A DNA stretch of 64,000 nt from Epiperipatus broadwayi (GCA_028023455.1 JAQFVV010006429.1:558001-622000), one strand, 5' to 3'. Counted from the stretch's first letter, positions 1 through 14,072 are shown. Notes: generated from the sequence alone by a model not told the origin. Numbers and translations are program-made.

Positions 1-3000
1 CTTCTTTACAAAGGCATAACTCATCGCACTTGCCAATTGCTGGAAGATAAAAATCCAAATAGTTTTTCTTTTGTAATCTTCTAAAATATATTGCGTAGTC
101 AGAAATTTTATTTGTTAACCAATATTAGATGATAAACTTATTGGTAATGTAGATTATCAAAATAAAAAATTCCAAATCCAGTTGGACCCTAAAAACATTT
201 TGATTTGTACTATATTCAAATACCAGCTTTATGATTATGAAACTAAATGCATAAATACTAGAGTACCAAAGCCCATCATAAAATGTATAGTAAATTTTAT
301 TTTAAGGAGTTTTTATTACATTTTAAAAGATAGATAAAAGCTATAATGATTATATCTTATCCTAGATAAGCACATTCCCCAAATTACTACTGCTATTGTA
401 TTTTTGTTGTTTCTTTTTGTATTTTCTTTAATTGATATCTTTTTGATTATCTGGGTTTTTTCTGCAATAATATTTTTCATTGTATCAGCTTACTAGTTTT
501 ATAATTCATGATATTATTTAATACTATATTTTAAAATTGATTTACATCACCCATTTTAAAGCATGATAAATATTTTGGGATAAATAAAAGATGCAATATT
601 GTGAAGGAAATCCAATGCAGTAAAAATAATCAACCGTTCTCTGACGGTAAGTTTCCTCCTAAATTTCAATAAGACTATATGTCATAAAAATGAATGAATT
701 GATGGTGTACTGAATGGATTTTAAAGTATATTACATTTTCTTAATATTCCTAATGTTTCTACAGTTTTTTATATTTATTTTCTTTTCTTAAAGGACTGTT
801 TAGAATTTTGAATGCGACATTTATATTGAAATTAAATTATAACAATGCTTTTCAGCAACAGTTTATACTAAATTTGCACAACTTTAAATTAAACCAGCAG
901 AAAAAAAGAAAGTAAATCTCCATTAATTCATTCAAAATACCAATATATGATTATCGACTTCGCATCTAAAAAGCGTAGTAGTTTCTCTCATCAAGACTTG
1001 CTAATGATTTCTAATGCTAATTTATATTTATTTTTATTATTTAAAAAAATATATACTTTACATTTTATCATTTGTCTTAATTAAAATCTCCCATTCTAAA
1101 ACAACACTATTAAACTTTCTGTTATTTTTCAAGCATATTATGCGGTTTTTCCATTAAAGAGTACTATTTTTTATTTTGACTGAATTTGATTAATTTTAAT
1201 AGATAATTACCATAATTTATTACGATTTTTATAATTAATTTAATATTTTAAATACATATTCATATATATATACGTTATATGTATGTGCATCATCATTGAC
1301 GGATGATAATTTCTTTTGCTATGGAATTAATTTAATATCACTGTAAACTGAAGCTCGAATGAGTAAATTGTATTATAATCCTGAAAGAGTAGTTTTACGG
1401 CATTAAATTTCATTTTAAATAATTCAGTGACATTTTCTTTTACATTTCTCTCATTTTCATGTTTTTTTTATTGCTGATGCTATGTTTGATGGATAGGTAT
1501 TGACGGTAAAGGTTCTAAAATAGTTAGATGAACCTCCTATGTTGATATGAGATCACAAAAGCTCTGCCATGTTTCATTACGTTTTGTATGTGTGAAAAAT
1601 TATCTTCATTTATCAAACGGAAAGAAGACGCAAGGCTTTACCGCCTACAAAGCTCAATTGTTTGTGAATGGAAAATGTGCGAAATTTGGTTTACGCATTC
1701 AGTAGCAGGTCGAGGGAGACAAAAAATAATTGCATTAAATGTAAATATTCTGCTGGCAAGAAGATTTGAATACTCAACGTGACTTTTAATTTTACGTATC
1801 TTAAAAAATAAATAAATAATGATTAAAAAGCGCAATGAAAAAAAAAAAAATAACGTAAGTGAAAAGTCGTATAGAAACATTTTTTTTTTTTTAAAAAAAA
1901 AAAAAAACGTTGATGCTCTTTTAATTCTGAAATTGCAGATCAAATTTATTTGAATATTTATTTTTTTTTAGATTGAAAAAAGGATGGCATTACAATCTAA
2001 CATTTTAAGCATGAGAATAATTTATATGATGTATAAAATGCGCAATGCATTTTAGTAACTTTGTTGGCTATATATTATCCATTTTGATTTATTTATGTAT
2101 CTTTGTGAATTAATGCAGTAAAAGAATGGCGGTAAATGGAACTCAAAGTTCCTGGAATGCGGCTCCAGTTCTATCGATTCCGATTCTCAAACTTTTTATT
2201 AACTCCCGAACCAGAAATCATTGCTCGTGAATTTATGCAGTTTCTGTGCAGTACTTTAGTGAAAAGTCTTTCTGGATCAAATCTCAGTTTCGACGCTTAA
2301 AGATCACATGACATCCTGGCGACTAACTATTTCGATTATACTTAGTTTACCTTTGGGACTGAGTCAAAATTAAACATGGTTTGAAAATAACTCAGGGATA
2401 AATTTATTACTAGACATGCAGAAAAAAGAGAAAAAAACAAAAACATACTAATTGTAATTAATAAAAGCAGGGATATTTTTTTTACTCGAAAATATCTCTA
2501 TAAGCCGCAAAAATCAGTTTGAGTCTGTGCTGCTGCATACGAATTTGTCTTTTATCACGTTTGGTCATAGGAAATGTTTTTGTTCAGCAGTTATTCGTTA
2601 GTTTCTTACATTAATGAATTTAAAAATCCAAATGCCCCAATGTTTAAACATAAGCCAACTTGTTCATCTATTAGTAGGATGGTTGTAATATTTGGGCTTT
2701 TATGTATTTTTTTATATAAAACCTTTTAAGGCATTTATTAATATATAACTTTTTAATATTTATTATACATTTTTAATCACTTGATTGATATTTGGTGGGT
2801 ATAAACAGTGAAAAAGATAAATACACTTGTTCTGGCCGCCACTAATTGATAGGGCTAGATAACGTATGTTAATACCAGCAATAAATATATTACTGTAAAC
2901 AGAGTTTGTAACAGCAATGAAATCTACCTGTTGTTTTAGATACTAAAATGAAACACCAATTATTAATAGATTATTGACCATTGTTATTATCTTTATATGT

Positions 3001-3850
3001 ATGTTTTATATTTTTACATTAAACAAAAGAAACCTTAAGATAAAGAGACCATATATATTGCTTTGATTTGCTTTGCACAGCTCTATCCGGCTGTATGTAT
3101 GTCATTTGTTAGACCTCAATTTCATTATGTTCTTACGTAATATACGTGTTAGTATTAGTACGAGGTATCATATTGACAAGGGTAAAAAATTTAGAATTAC
3201 CGAAAAAGGTTTATATATATATGATTTTTATGTTGATGTATTTATACGTTGTTATTATTATATAATAAAGATTTATATTATATCTGATTGATTATGTTCT
3301 TCCAAATAAACGAGGTTAGACTACCAATGAGCTCTGTATGTAGCAGATAGTAGACTGATCTTTTGATACATAGATATACTGTGAATCAAAAATTAACAAT
3401 GCTTGACTGAGGGTGTCTTCTGTTATCTTAGATGATAGAAAATTGGTCATTAAGAGATTGGTTCTGTTTCCAATACAAACAGTCTTTTATCTCTCTCTCT
3501 CTTTTTTTCTTTTTCATCAATCATATGTTGGACTAACTGCATGGTAGTCCAACCATATTTTCATTCTTTAATTACATACATAGCATTTCTGATTCCAATA
3601 TCCTTTTTTGTTTGGTTTAAAAGTTTAAAATGTGATGGTAATATTTTGGCCACAAATAATATAATAAAAATATAATGCCTCTATTATTCCAATTTTTAAA
3701 AATAAAACAAAGACACGATTTCAGCTATTATCATGGAATATTACTATTATTCACTGCAATAAAGATGCTTTCAAGTATTTTGTAGAATAGGTTGCTTGGA
3801 GTCATACATGAATGTTATGAGAGACACAATGTGGTTATAGAGATCCATGA
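1..3850. other. Unannotated A+T-rich DNA
   Basis: I see no gene, RNA or recognisable element. Reading frames are short and unlike known families. Two patches are visibly richer in G and C than their surroundings, about 1590-1780 and 2110-2390. The first holds a 64-codon frame on the + strand and the second a 34-codon frame starting at 2125; neither is recognisable. Poly-A and poly-T runs occur near 1838-1905. Confidence 0.6.
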
Positions 3851-3854
3851 AGCA

Positions 3855-4990
3855 TTACAGAAATGATGTTACTTACAAGACCAATGCAAGAAAAGTATCA
3901 GGAGGTTTGTAACATTGTTTGAAATTAGCTTCTACATGATAATGATTAAGAAAAAGGAGAAATTATTAATATAGATGAAAAGAATGAGCATTTGAAATAT
4001 ATATTGGTGTTAGATAAGGATTGTGCTTGCTACAATATTGTTTTTGATTTTTTTTTTTTTGATCATGGTCTTTAGAACTGTTTATGGATGGAATAATAAA
4101 TAAGGAATAAAAATGTAATATAGATTGGATGGGAGTATTTTGAATATGAATTATTACAAGTGAAAACAAGAACTTTATTGTCTTAAATTCTGGATTTATA
4201 GTATATTGATAATTGTATTATTTTTGCTAGTTCAAAGGGGATTTACAAAATGTGGTTAAAGTTTTGAATGCAATGTATAAAAACTTGTATTTAATAATTA
4301 ATATTAAAAAAACTTAAGTTATTTATACACCAATGATGGAAAAGAAATCATCAGCAACTTTTGGCTTATATAATTATTGATTTGATAATGCAAATAAATA
4401 CATTGATAGTTTTATAAATAGAAGATGAACTTAAATGATGACAACAGTATAGATTTCAATGTGATGATGTTTTTAGCAAGTTAAAAACAGAAATAATTTT
4501 GACACAGTGAAATAATTAATGCAACTAAGTTAATCCTATGAACCTATTATTTTATCTAATATATTGACTTGGACACACCATCAATGCAATATAAAAATGT
4601 TAAAAAAGTTTTAGTTAATGATGCTTCAAAAAATTCTAAAAACATATTGGCAAAAATCATAAAACTGTCAATATATTCTTTAATTGTTGAATGTAATATT
4701 TCACATTATCTTTAGATTGAATTTGTAAAATGAATAAATGCAATGCTTCCTAAAATGTTCATTTTGATGAACTTGAGCAGAGTTGTCATGGGAAAGAGGA
4801 CCTCATTTACATTATAAGTTTTACCTTAAAGACATTCCTAACAGATGCAATATTATATATTTCCATTGGGAAGATATGACAGAGAATAGAATATATTGTA
4901 GAGCTATAATTAGAAATGTATGATTTAATATTCTATAAAGAGTTGATTTCTGCTGAAGAAATTAAAAGACAACAACACAAAATAAGTAGA
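3855..4990 (+). pseudogene. Decayed LINE reverse transcriptase, palm to C-terminus
   Basis: Pieces in shifting frames match the C-terminal half of a widespread animal LINE polyprotein. In order: RPMQEKYQEVC (about 3870-3915), resembling the helix before catalytic motif A; SKGDLQNVVKVLNAMYKNL followed by NIKKT (about 4230-4315), resembling the segment after the catalytic Asp pair; and WEDMTENRIYCRAIIRN (about 4866-4920), resembling the conserved Trp-Glu-Asp-Met box at the LINE C-terminus. Stops and frameshifts interrupt every segment, so it is long dead. The part between 3920 and 4220, which should hold the catalytic Asp pair, is not recognisable. The endonuclease half is missing, as in 5-prime truncated insertions. 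Family assignment is by motif memory only. Confidence 0.6.
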
Positions 4991-5678
4991 TGTATTTGGG
5001 GTTTGTGAATTAGTTTATATAATCATTGCAAAATTCAATTTTTGAGCAGTTTTCCTTCTTATTTTTTTTTCTTGGAGTTAACTCATTTATGATTGTCTGA
5101 TATATATCCATATATGTGCATGTATATATGGTAGTATCTGCAATTCATAAAATAAAAAGAAGAAACACAATATTATCATTATTTTAATATTTTTTAAATC
5201 AGATACCATAAACAAACACCATAGAGGTTATAAACATGTGGTAAATCATGATCATACTAAAGCATTTGTAAAAAGTTTTAGGTAAAGAATGTGTAATTTA
5301 ACAAAGTCACAATTTTCTTTGTGTTCTTCAACATTTAGAGATAATAATTGATTATATTTACTGTACTCAAGAATCCACTAAGCTTGACCAATTAGTGAAT
5401 ATTAGATGGTATAAATATTTTCATTTTTCAGAGCAGGTTTTGTCTGTTGACTGATTTATATGAGTTGCCCACCAATCATTTTTATGTTTTATACTAATAC
5501 TTTGAGATTTAAACATATCCAATCCAACATACTTGTACAAGATTGACCCAAAACTATCACCTGCATTTTTATTACATATTCATTTAACATATATCAAATA
5601 AAGTTTCAGTATCAGTCATCACAGCAAATGGCTTTAGAATAAAAAGCAATTGGAAATTATTTGCTTTTAATAATTAAG

Positions 5679-5731
<53 letters not shown>

Positions 5732-5755
5732 AATGCAGCTATGTATACAAATGGG

Positions 5756-5786
<31 letters not shown>

Positions 5787-6640
5787 ACCCATTTGTTACA
5801 TAGCTGCATTAAAATGATTAGATAAGTTGGCAGTATGTTCCTCAGATAGTTTAGGGTTATTTAATTAATGGGGAAAATAGTATTTAATTTTACCATGCAT
5901 ATATTTTTATAATAATAAGATGTTGGAAATTAGTTAAATATTTTATTTTCTTTCCCACATGATAGTAGGAATATTCAACACAACTTTTTTTAATAATTGT
6001 CAAACCTTTTTTCTAATTATAATATGCATATTTTAATATGCATTGTAAATTGTAAATATTTATGGAAAAGGGAGAAAAGGATAAAATCATATAAATAATT
6101 TCTTTTGTTCCCTTCCTTCAATAATTTTATATAATTATAAGTTGTTTTAATTTTTTTAAAAAAAAAATGCACCCAAGAGAAAAAAAAAGACTTTCTTTTT
6201 TAGGAAATTGTTTAATATCTTAATTTAACATTTTAATTAAGAGAGATAAAGTTTTATGTTGAAGAGTATTTTTAAAAAGAAAGAAACAAAATAAGATACT
6301 TTTGGTAAATTTTATTATTAATTAGATTTGTTGTTTTTCTTTTCTTTTTATCTCTATTCATTACAAAAATTAAGTCAGTGTAAGTAACTGATTATCTAAT
6401 TTTTCTTTTTTGCAATAAAAATTAATTATTAAAAAATGCCAAGAATTTTATAATGTTAATTTAAGTTCTTTACTTGTTTTTCAATGTCTATGATTAATTA
6501 CATAACTTTCTCAGACTGAAAGTCAAAAAAATATATTTTTATTTTTTATGCTGTGCTGAAAAATTTTGAGAAGCTTTTTTACAGCTTTAAAATTAGTGTA
6601 TATATTTTTTTCTAATATTTTAATTTAAAAAATTAAAAGA
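4991..6640. other. A+T-rich spacer
   Basis: No coding signal recognised. It contains a long TA microsatellite with a foldback sequence (listed separately) and several poly-A/poly-T runs. Confidence 0.5.
5681..5812. repeat. TA microsatellite with a palindrome
   Basis: A TA run of about 45 bases leads into an inverted repeat. The left arm begins TTAATGCAGCTATGTA at 5730. The right arm, ending at 5812, is its near reverse complement, differing by about a two-base indel. A second TA run of about 28 bases forms the loop. Foldback units of this kind are often miniature transposable elements or are extruded from TA tracts. Confidence 0.75.
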
Positions 6641-6649
6641 TGGCAGGAT

Positions 6650-7290
6650 AATTGATGCTGTATGCAGATTTGGATAAAGAATTTATGTCAGTATACTTGT
6701 ATGAATTGTTTAGTGTTGTAATGGTAAGGAATGGGATAGAAGAATAGATGCATTAGTAAAGAATAGGAAAATGGAGAAAAAAAGACTACTATGGGGCATA
6801 AAAATGTTTAAATATATATATATATAGAAGTAAAGAGAATATTGTGTGCAAGTTAATTTATGATAATAGCAAGGAAAGTAGTTTATTCTTTAAGGCTCAA
6901 ATGTTGATCTTTAGCAATAATAGGATATTATACACATAAATGGAAAAAATGTGGGTAATTTAGTCTGCAAGTTGTGTAAGAAAAGCATAAAAAATATTAG
7001 GCATCTGTTAATTGAATGTAAATGCCTAAAAGCAGAAAGGGTACAAATAATAAAGTTGTGGAAGAATACATATAAGCAAATGATTATACAGAAAGTGGGT
7101 TATTGATTTTTATACTGGATTTGGGAAAAGATAAAGGGGATTTAGATATAAAAACCATGGAGTTGACAAAGATTAAGTTGTGGAAATGGGATGGAGCAGG
7201 ATATGGGAAAATGTAGGGTGGGAAATTGAAAGGGAAGGTAAAGTGGTTAAAAGTATTCTCTGGGCAAAATTGCTGAGAGTTTCCTGACTC
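6650..7290 (+). pseudogene. Decayed LINE ORF2 C-terminus with zinc finger
   Basis: The + strand near 6952-7100 reads VCKLCKKSIKNIRHLLIEC, with Cys-x2-Cys followed by His-x4-Cys, the pattern of the zinc-binding domain at the C-terminus of many LINE reverse transcriptases. Upstream at about 6840-6930, in another frame, FFKAQMLIFSNNRILYT fits the conserved stretch just before that finger. Downstream, EIEREGKVVKSILWAKLLRVS near 7225-7290 may be the polyprotein tail. The frames do not join and stops are present. It differs from the 4 kb relic and looks closer in architecture to the 38-42 kb element, but subfamily is not established. Confidence 0.55.
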
Positions 7291-7492
7291 CATATAATAA
7301 GAAGTCACACTATATCATGTCACATCTTCAAGGTTCCTAATCTCCATGTTGATGAATATCTATTATATATTTGATCTCATCTTTCTGAGCTTACTCAAAA
7401 TAATATTATGATGGTATAAATACTTGATTTTGGAACGTTTATGGTTATTTTTGTATCATAATTATGTAGTAGTTTTTAGAAATCATATATAT

Positions 7493-7650
7493 TGTGCCGG
7501 TCAAAACCTGTTTATCCATTTAACATGAGCTGGAACTCACAAAATGTACTTCAAACCCAGTCAAGCCCAAGATTTAGGTCAGGAACCAGCCTGGATTCGA
7601 ACCCACTCTCTAAGCCCCAAATCAAACACCTAATGGATAACATAATAGTG
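7493..7650 (-). mobile_element. tRNA-derived SINE
   Basis: On the minus strand GGTTCGAATCC (7593-7603) is an exact match to the RNA polymerase III B-box consensus. TATCCATTAGGTG about 25 bases upstream (7627-7639) fits an A box, so the spacing is tRNA-like. The tRNA-like head is followed by a roughly 95-base body ending near CCGGCACA at 7493. The block is clearly richer in G and C than its flanks. It does not fold as a proper tRNA that I can complete, so a SINE is favoured over a functional tRNA gene. Confidence 0.6.
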
Positions 7651-7984
7651 ATGGCCCATGAGAATTAATCTTAATCCGGCCAACTAGAAAAGCTGAGAAG
7701 ACAATGAGACATCTATTACTATGACTAAACTAAAAGATATATAAGCATGGCTATAATATGTGGAAGTGGAGGAAAAAGGAATTTGAACTACTTAAATAAG
7801 TTAGACAATAATATATTTTAATATACTGACAAATTATTATACATTTATAAATTAAGTACATTAGTATGTGTGTGAATGAGCAAGCAGTAGATAATTACAT
7901 AGTGTCATTCATGCTATTATTTCTCATATGCTCTTTATTAGCTAAATAATATATTACAAATAAACACACATCTTTGGTGGGTCC

Positions 7985-8075
7985 AATAATAAGATGCCAA
8001 TCAGTATTAGAAAGAAGTTACACAAAATTGCTATTAATGCTTTGATTTATGGTTCAGAAACGTGGTGACTAACAT
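7985..8075 (+). pseudogene. Short LINE fragment
   Basis: The frame reads KKLHKIAINALIYGSETW followed by a stop and LT. This matches the LxYGxETWT signature found near the end of the reverse transcriptase in many animal LINEs. Only about 30 codons survive, so assignment is tentative. Confidence 0.4.
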
Positions 8076-8507
8076 ATATTAGGGGAGTGTTCTGAGATTC
8101 ATTACAGATATAAATACAAACTATTTTCCTGCCATTATGGTCATGAAAATACATAAAATACATTTGATTATATTTAAACCTATGACAAAATATTTAATGA
8201 CCAATTATTTTAACAATAGTAAGACGAACGCTTTATTTTCTCCAAGGCATATAGATACTCATATATATATATATATATTACAAAGGTAGGATTGTATATG
8301 ATTGAAATAAACTTAATTAATAAAATATAAGTAATTGGCATTTATATATATATCTTTTAAGCAAAGCTTAATTTTAATATTAGAGCATTAAAACTGGGTC
8401 ATGAAGCAAAAGAAATAATAATAATAATACGAAGAAGTTTGCGGTGCTGATATAATAGCCTAAAAACAACTAAGAGGAAAAGGTCATGCTTCTGGATGAA
8501 AAATGAA

Positions 8508-8695
8508 ATGGATAGGCATAGCATGTGCCACACTTAGGGATCACTGCCAGAGGCCTTTTTATACGAAGAAATGGGTGGGCATAGCATGTGCCAGCCTTAA
8601 GGGTCATCGCCAGTGGCCTTTTTATATGAAGAAAGAATATGCATAGTGTGTGCCAGACTTAGGGGTCACTGCCAGAGGCATTTTTATATGAAGAC
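8508..8695. repeat. Three-copy tandem repeat, unit 62-63 bp
   Basis: Three diverged copies start at about 8516, 8579 and 8641. Each carries GGCATAG(C/T)(A/G)TGTGCCA, then a form of AGGGTCACTGCCAGAGGC, then TTTTTATA(C/T)GAAGA. Copies differ at several positions, so this is not a recent duplication. No reading frame runs through all copies and I do not recognise the unit. It is G+C-richer than its flanks. Confidence 0.85.
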
Positions 8696-8901
8696 TTGAG
8701 AAGAAATCTATGGGTTCAAACTTGTCATAACCCCCAGATTAATAAGCACATATATATAGAACATAAAGATCGGCCAAATGTCAGAAATGCAGTAATGATA
8801 CATGTCTCTAACAACATTGAATAAATTTTACTGCTTTAAAATAAATGACCCTTGTTTGAATACTATAATACGCCATGCAATTATAATATATATATAGAGA
8901 A

Positions 8902-9024
8902 ATTTAGATTTCATTTACTAAAATATACTTAAAGATTTTATTTAGCAAAAGAAACATTAAGATTTAGATTTCAAATTAATAAAATATACGTTAAGATTTG
9001 ATTTAGTAAAAAAAACATTAAGAT
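8902..9024. repeat. Two-copy tandem repeat, unit 60 bp
   Basis: ATTTAGATTTCA begins at 8902 and again at 8962. Both copies continue through similar AAAATATAC, TTAAGATTT and ACATTAAGATTT blocks, with scattered substitutions between them. Confidence 0.8.
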
Positions 9025-9137
9025 TTCCCCCCTTCCCTTTTCTACTATTTAAAATAATTCAATCCCACATTCGTGGATTTTCAATAACTGGAATATATAG
9101 CATATATTTTAAGAGTATATAAAAAGAAAATAACTAG

Positions 9138-9141
<4 letters not shown>

Positions 9142-9216
<75 letters not shown>

Positions 9217-9544
9217 GTAAAACAATCAAGTCACCCTTATTTTAGAATTAAATAAATAATATTTTATAAGATTTCAAAGTGTTAATTAGCTTGAGTTCTG
9301 GATTTAGCCCGGGTAAAAAATCCAGTGTTAAACAAATATATATTTTTATATTAAAACATAAATAAAATGTTGGCATGTAAAACAAACTGGCGAGTGTATT
9401 AATTAACTAATAATGCATTGTTTAAATGGACATTAAAACCTTGATTCAGGTAGGTTTACTTAAAAGGAAGAAAATATTTTAGAAATTAAACTCCTCAAAT
9501 TGTTTGAAATTGGCATAATAATAAAAGCACACACACACACACAC

Positions 9545-9577
<33 letters not shown>

Positions 9578-9715
9578 ATCAAGTAATAAATAACTATAAA
9601 TAAATGACCACACCAAAGTTAAGGAAGGTTAAAAGCATATGTGATAGGATTAGATATAAAGAAATCATTTGAGAGCAAAATTACATTCACAAATATATAT
9701 ATATATAGGCATATT

Positions 9716-9762
<47 letters not shown>
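9142..9762. repeat. Cluster of TA and CA/TA microsatellites
   Basis: TA runs lie at 9142-9210 and 9722-9760, with a CA run passing into TA at 9528-9577. The DNA between them is unremarkable and A+T-rich. Confidence 0.85.
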
Positions 9763-9763
<1 letters not shown>

Positions 9764-12700
9764 GCAAAGTTAAAGAATACATGAGAACAGATCTTGATAG
9801 ATTATTTAGACTAAATTGACTATTAGGTGGTGGCTTGAAAATTTACCTTGCAATTTTAAGAATCCATTTTAAAGAATGGCATGTGCATGGTGATTGAAAT
9901 GCAAGTACTTCAGTGGCAGGAAACTTCTATTAGCATTCTAAAGTTATTTTTAGACCTTTTTCATTTCATGGCAGCAGGATATTATGGTAGTGGCAGATGA
10001 TGACCCATAGGGTCGAGAAGAGCGGTGGATTTACTGCTACATCATTTTTAAGTTTCAAGCAAAACGAAATATGTTTATAATACCTCTCTCTAAAAGTAGC
10101 TAATCTTCTGTTCTCCAAAATTCAGTCATTTTATACTTTTTCTTTTATCAGTTGTTTTTGAAAGATGCAATTGTTAGATAATGTCCAAAATAAATTCAAA
10201 TCTATTTCCAGATTAGAAATAGATTTGACATGTTTTCAACAAAAGAAAATCTTTAATCTACTTAATCCCATTTATTTTAATAAAACTTTAATTAAAAAAA
10301 TACCTCCCTTTAATTATTTTTGGACAATTAACAACAGTCACATCTTCCATATTGGATTTTATAAAAAATATATAGTTTAATAGAAAAACAAGCAATTTAA
10401 AAAAGAAAAAGCTAAAAATGACATATAATAAATATTTAAAAACATCAATATTTTGTTAGTAAGTTTTGCTCCTATGTATATATTTGAGCTGCATCTATAA
10501 TACTTTAATAAAAAAGAACTAATAATTAATAAAAAGAATTAATAATAATTTTCAAACATGTTATTGAAACATTAAATTTTATAATTTAGGTGCACATCTC
10601 AAATATATACATGAAATTCATATACACAACAAAAGGAGCAGGATGGGAAATAGGGATTTAAAGACGGGTTAGTAGGTAGAAACATGAAGCACAACCTTAA
10701 GCTAAGATTTGCTGCTTCAATATATTATTACATATTTATTTTTTTCAAAAATATTTTATTTTTAAATATATAAAAATATATTCTTCTGTGTAATGTTACC
10801 ATAGAGATTAAGATCATCATAAATACAACTGTCTAGAAATGATGTCACTTGACAAACTGTTATAACATTTAGCGATATCATAAAAATTATAAAAATAATG
10901 TAACTTTTAAAGTGTAAATTGATAGATTTACTAGATATTAAAAATAATTCATTTAGATTTTTAAAACTAACATCAAACAGAGAACATTCTGCTCCATCTA
11001 AAATTTGATGATGTGACAGCACTTTGTTTTAATTAAAATCTAATTTTTAAAATAATTCCAAAAATCAAATGTGATTTTTACAAAATTATTTGATTTTTAA
11101 ACAAAAATGTCTATGAAATAAGGTCAAATTTATTATATTCTGATAAATAATAATAGTTTAATATTAAAGTGAAACTTGAAAGCTTAAATGCAGTGAGAAC
11201 AAAGAAATATGTCAGAATGTTATTGGAGTGCAAAGGGGTTAAGGAGGAAATTACTAACCAATTGAATGTGTAAAAAATTATCTAATTGGTTAATAGAAAA
11301 AATATCAGATTAAAAACAGATCGAGATTGGCTTGCAGACATGATTGCTCTAGAAAAAAGTAAGTGGAGGTGTGAATAATTCACAAGATCCAAATCTGGTA
11401 AGAATAAATATTCCTTACTTAGTTGTTGAAGAGAATAGTCACGTCTTAATCCAGCTGCCCAATAAGACACTAGTAAAAAAATATTCCTTAGTTGTTGAAA
11501 AGAGAGAAATCAAGGTTTAATCCAGATGCTAAAGAAGAAAAAACAGAAGTTTTAACTAAACTATTGCATAGTATAACACATGTTTCACACAAGCTTTTAG
11601 CATCCTATGAGTTTAATCACAATGACCATTTTGCAATAAAAACCATGGGCTAAATTCAGCTAAAAACTAGACACCATTTTTTTCCATGTAACCTGCCTTT
11701 ATTGGACTAAAAATGTAAAAAAATAGAAGTTACCTCTTAAAATAATATTTAATCTTGTCTTCAACCAAGGGCATGAGTCTCTGTGTTATTATCACCTAGA
11801 AAATTTATTAAAAGAAATTGGATAAAACTTTGCCATTGTTATCCTGGAAATGAAATACTATTCACCAGAAAAAGGACAAATAAATCATGTTCATGTCTAG
11901 AAGTCTTCAAGAGGAAACCTCAACTGAAAAAACTGGAAATTATAATTAGGAAGAAGCACTCCACAGAAAAAAAAATAAAATCATGGTTGAAAAGATTTTT
12001 TGTGTGTGCACACTATTTTTATTAATAGAAAAAAATGATTGTTTTATATAAAAGTAATATTTTTTTGTAAAAATTGATGATCTTAAATATCTTCATTAAG
12101 TTAACCCTAAAGTTATTTTAAAAAAAATTAATTAATTAAAAATAAATTAATTAAAAGTTATTTTATGAACAAAAATAAACTGATTGATTATATTTTTTAT
12201 AAAAATATATTTTTTGATGAAATGAATGTTTACAATTTTATACTATCTTATCAATTTCTTATATTTATTGTTAATCAATAAGTTATTAAATAATAGTTTT
12301 AAGAATATATTTTTTTAATTTTAATTTCTTTATTCTATTCATTTTTGTTTCCTAAATTGCAGTTGGTGATTTATTTTATGATAGCTTAGGGTTCTAGGAT
12401 TTTTTAATGATCCCAATAAAACTATTTACTTATAGTAGGGTAAATGTAGAAATTATTTAAAGTGATTTATAATAAGCTGCTTTATTTATTTATCTCTTGC
12501 TTACAGTAATAGTTTATAGAGTTCTTGCTTCCTGAGCTAGATTTGTGCATAAAAGTAATAAGGAGTAGGAGTTTATGTTTAGTGTTATGGACATCCAGAT
12601 GATAATGATTCTAGTTGGAATAAAAGGATATCCTTTAAAGTCCATGCACTACATTTCATTTCATATATTATATCTTTAGAAATTTAATTTATAGTTGACC

Positions 12701-13220
12701 AGTACATTAATGATGCTAAGTGGCCAGAGTACTGATGACTTATCATGATGTTTTAGTATGTAATCATTACTTGACTTATTGTTATATTTTTATGGAATAG
12801 CACCTAATTATGGGCATCCAGATAATCATTGTTTGTATTCCTTCTCTAAGTTTGGCAGTGGCTAAATAATTACTCTGGTCTATAGGGGACTACTTTCAAA
12901 TACACTCTTCACTGTTGATTTATTTTTTATTGTTAATCTTTCATAATGATGCCTGATTGTTATTTTTGTGTAATGCTGGTGAAGTTCTGCACTGATCTCT
13001 CATGCTCATTTCTTTTCTATTTAATTTTATATTTTGTTTAATTGGAGATGATGATGGTTTCCCATCTCATTGTAATTCAGCACTAATGTGGTATACAGTT
13101 ACAATTGTCATTCTACCCATGGGACCATTTTTTCCATACTGTTACAAATTGTCACCCAATTGTGAGATATTGTACCCTGACATTCTTCTTTATTTACCTC
13201 TTCTTATTCATACTGTTATA

Positions 13221-13261
<41 letters not shown>

Positions 13262-14070
13262 AACCTTCTGGATGGGCACCAGAAATATTAATTGTAATTA
13301 TATAGCACTGTATCAGTAACAGCTGCTTGCATCTTATTAAAAAAAATAAAATAACCTGAAATTTTTAATTTTTTTTCTTGATAACCTAATCCTATGTCTA
13401 AAAGCACTTACAGATATAATTTGAAGTTTTTGAGATGTTTAATATTTTTCTTTAGTGAGTAATTAATGTTAGAAAAGGGGGGTGGCTTGTCACAGAAATT
13501 GTCAGTTTAGTTTAAGTTGATCACAGTTTGTTTTACTTGTCTGCAGATCAGTACTGATATTTGTTTAGATAATTCTTTGGTTTATTTACTTTTAATATTT
13601 TAATCTATAGTATAAATAATGCAGTATGTTTGACTCATCAGCATAGAAACTATCATTTCAGTGAGATCAGTTTAGTACCTGTAGTACAGTATTTATGGAT
13701 GTTCATGTATGCTTGTGCCATCTTTCAGCTTCATTTTTCATTCATGTACTTCATTAATCCACCAAATATTTTGTTTCAGAGCAAAATATTTGATTTCCTA
13801 ACCAATAGCTTAAATAACCAGCTTAGTTACATTTTAAATAAATTAATAGATCACCGGATCAGTGGATTATTAAACAGCAAATACATTCTCAAATATTTTA
13901 TTTGCTAAATAATTATCACAAGTTTTTATTTTGTTACTTTAGAAATGTAAAAGATTTTATTCTTGGTTCAATTTATTTAATTTTTTTTAAAGACAAAATA
14001 ATTTTTCTTTCTTTTTCAAGAAAGAAAGATTCTTGCATTTCAAGAAAAAAAGATTCTTGCATATTTTGGA
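9763..14070. other. A+T-rich spacer, nothing recognised
   Basis: No family motif was seen in any frame. Local structures are an imperfect direct repeat (AAATATTCCTTA...TTAGTTGTTGAA...TTTAATCCAG) at about 11406-11462 and 11478-11530, a TA microsatellite at 13223-13258, and a 24-bp duplication (CAAGAAA...GATTCTTGCAT) at about 14017-14061. Open frames of 60-105 codons here are unlike known proteins, and the one across 13002-13319 is partly microsatellite. Confidence 0.5.
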
Positions 14071-14072
14071 AT

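Noticed and set aside
13002-13319. 105-codon frame
   Set aside because: Half hydrophobic, half TA microsatellite; no homology recognised.
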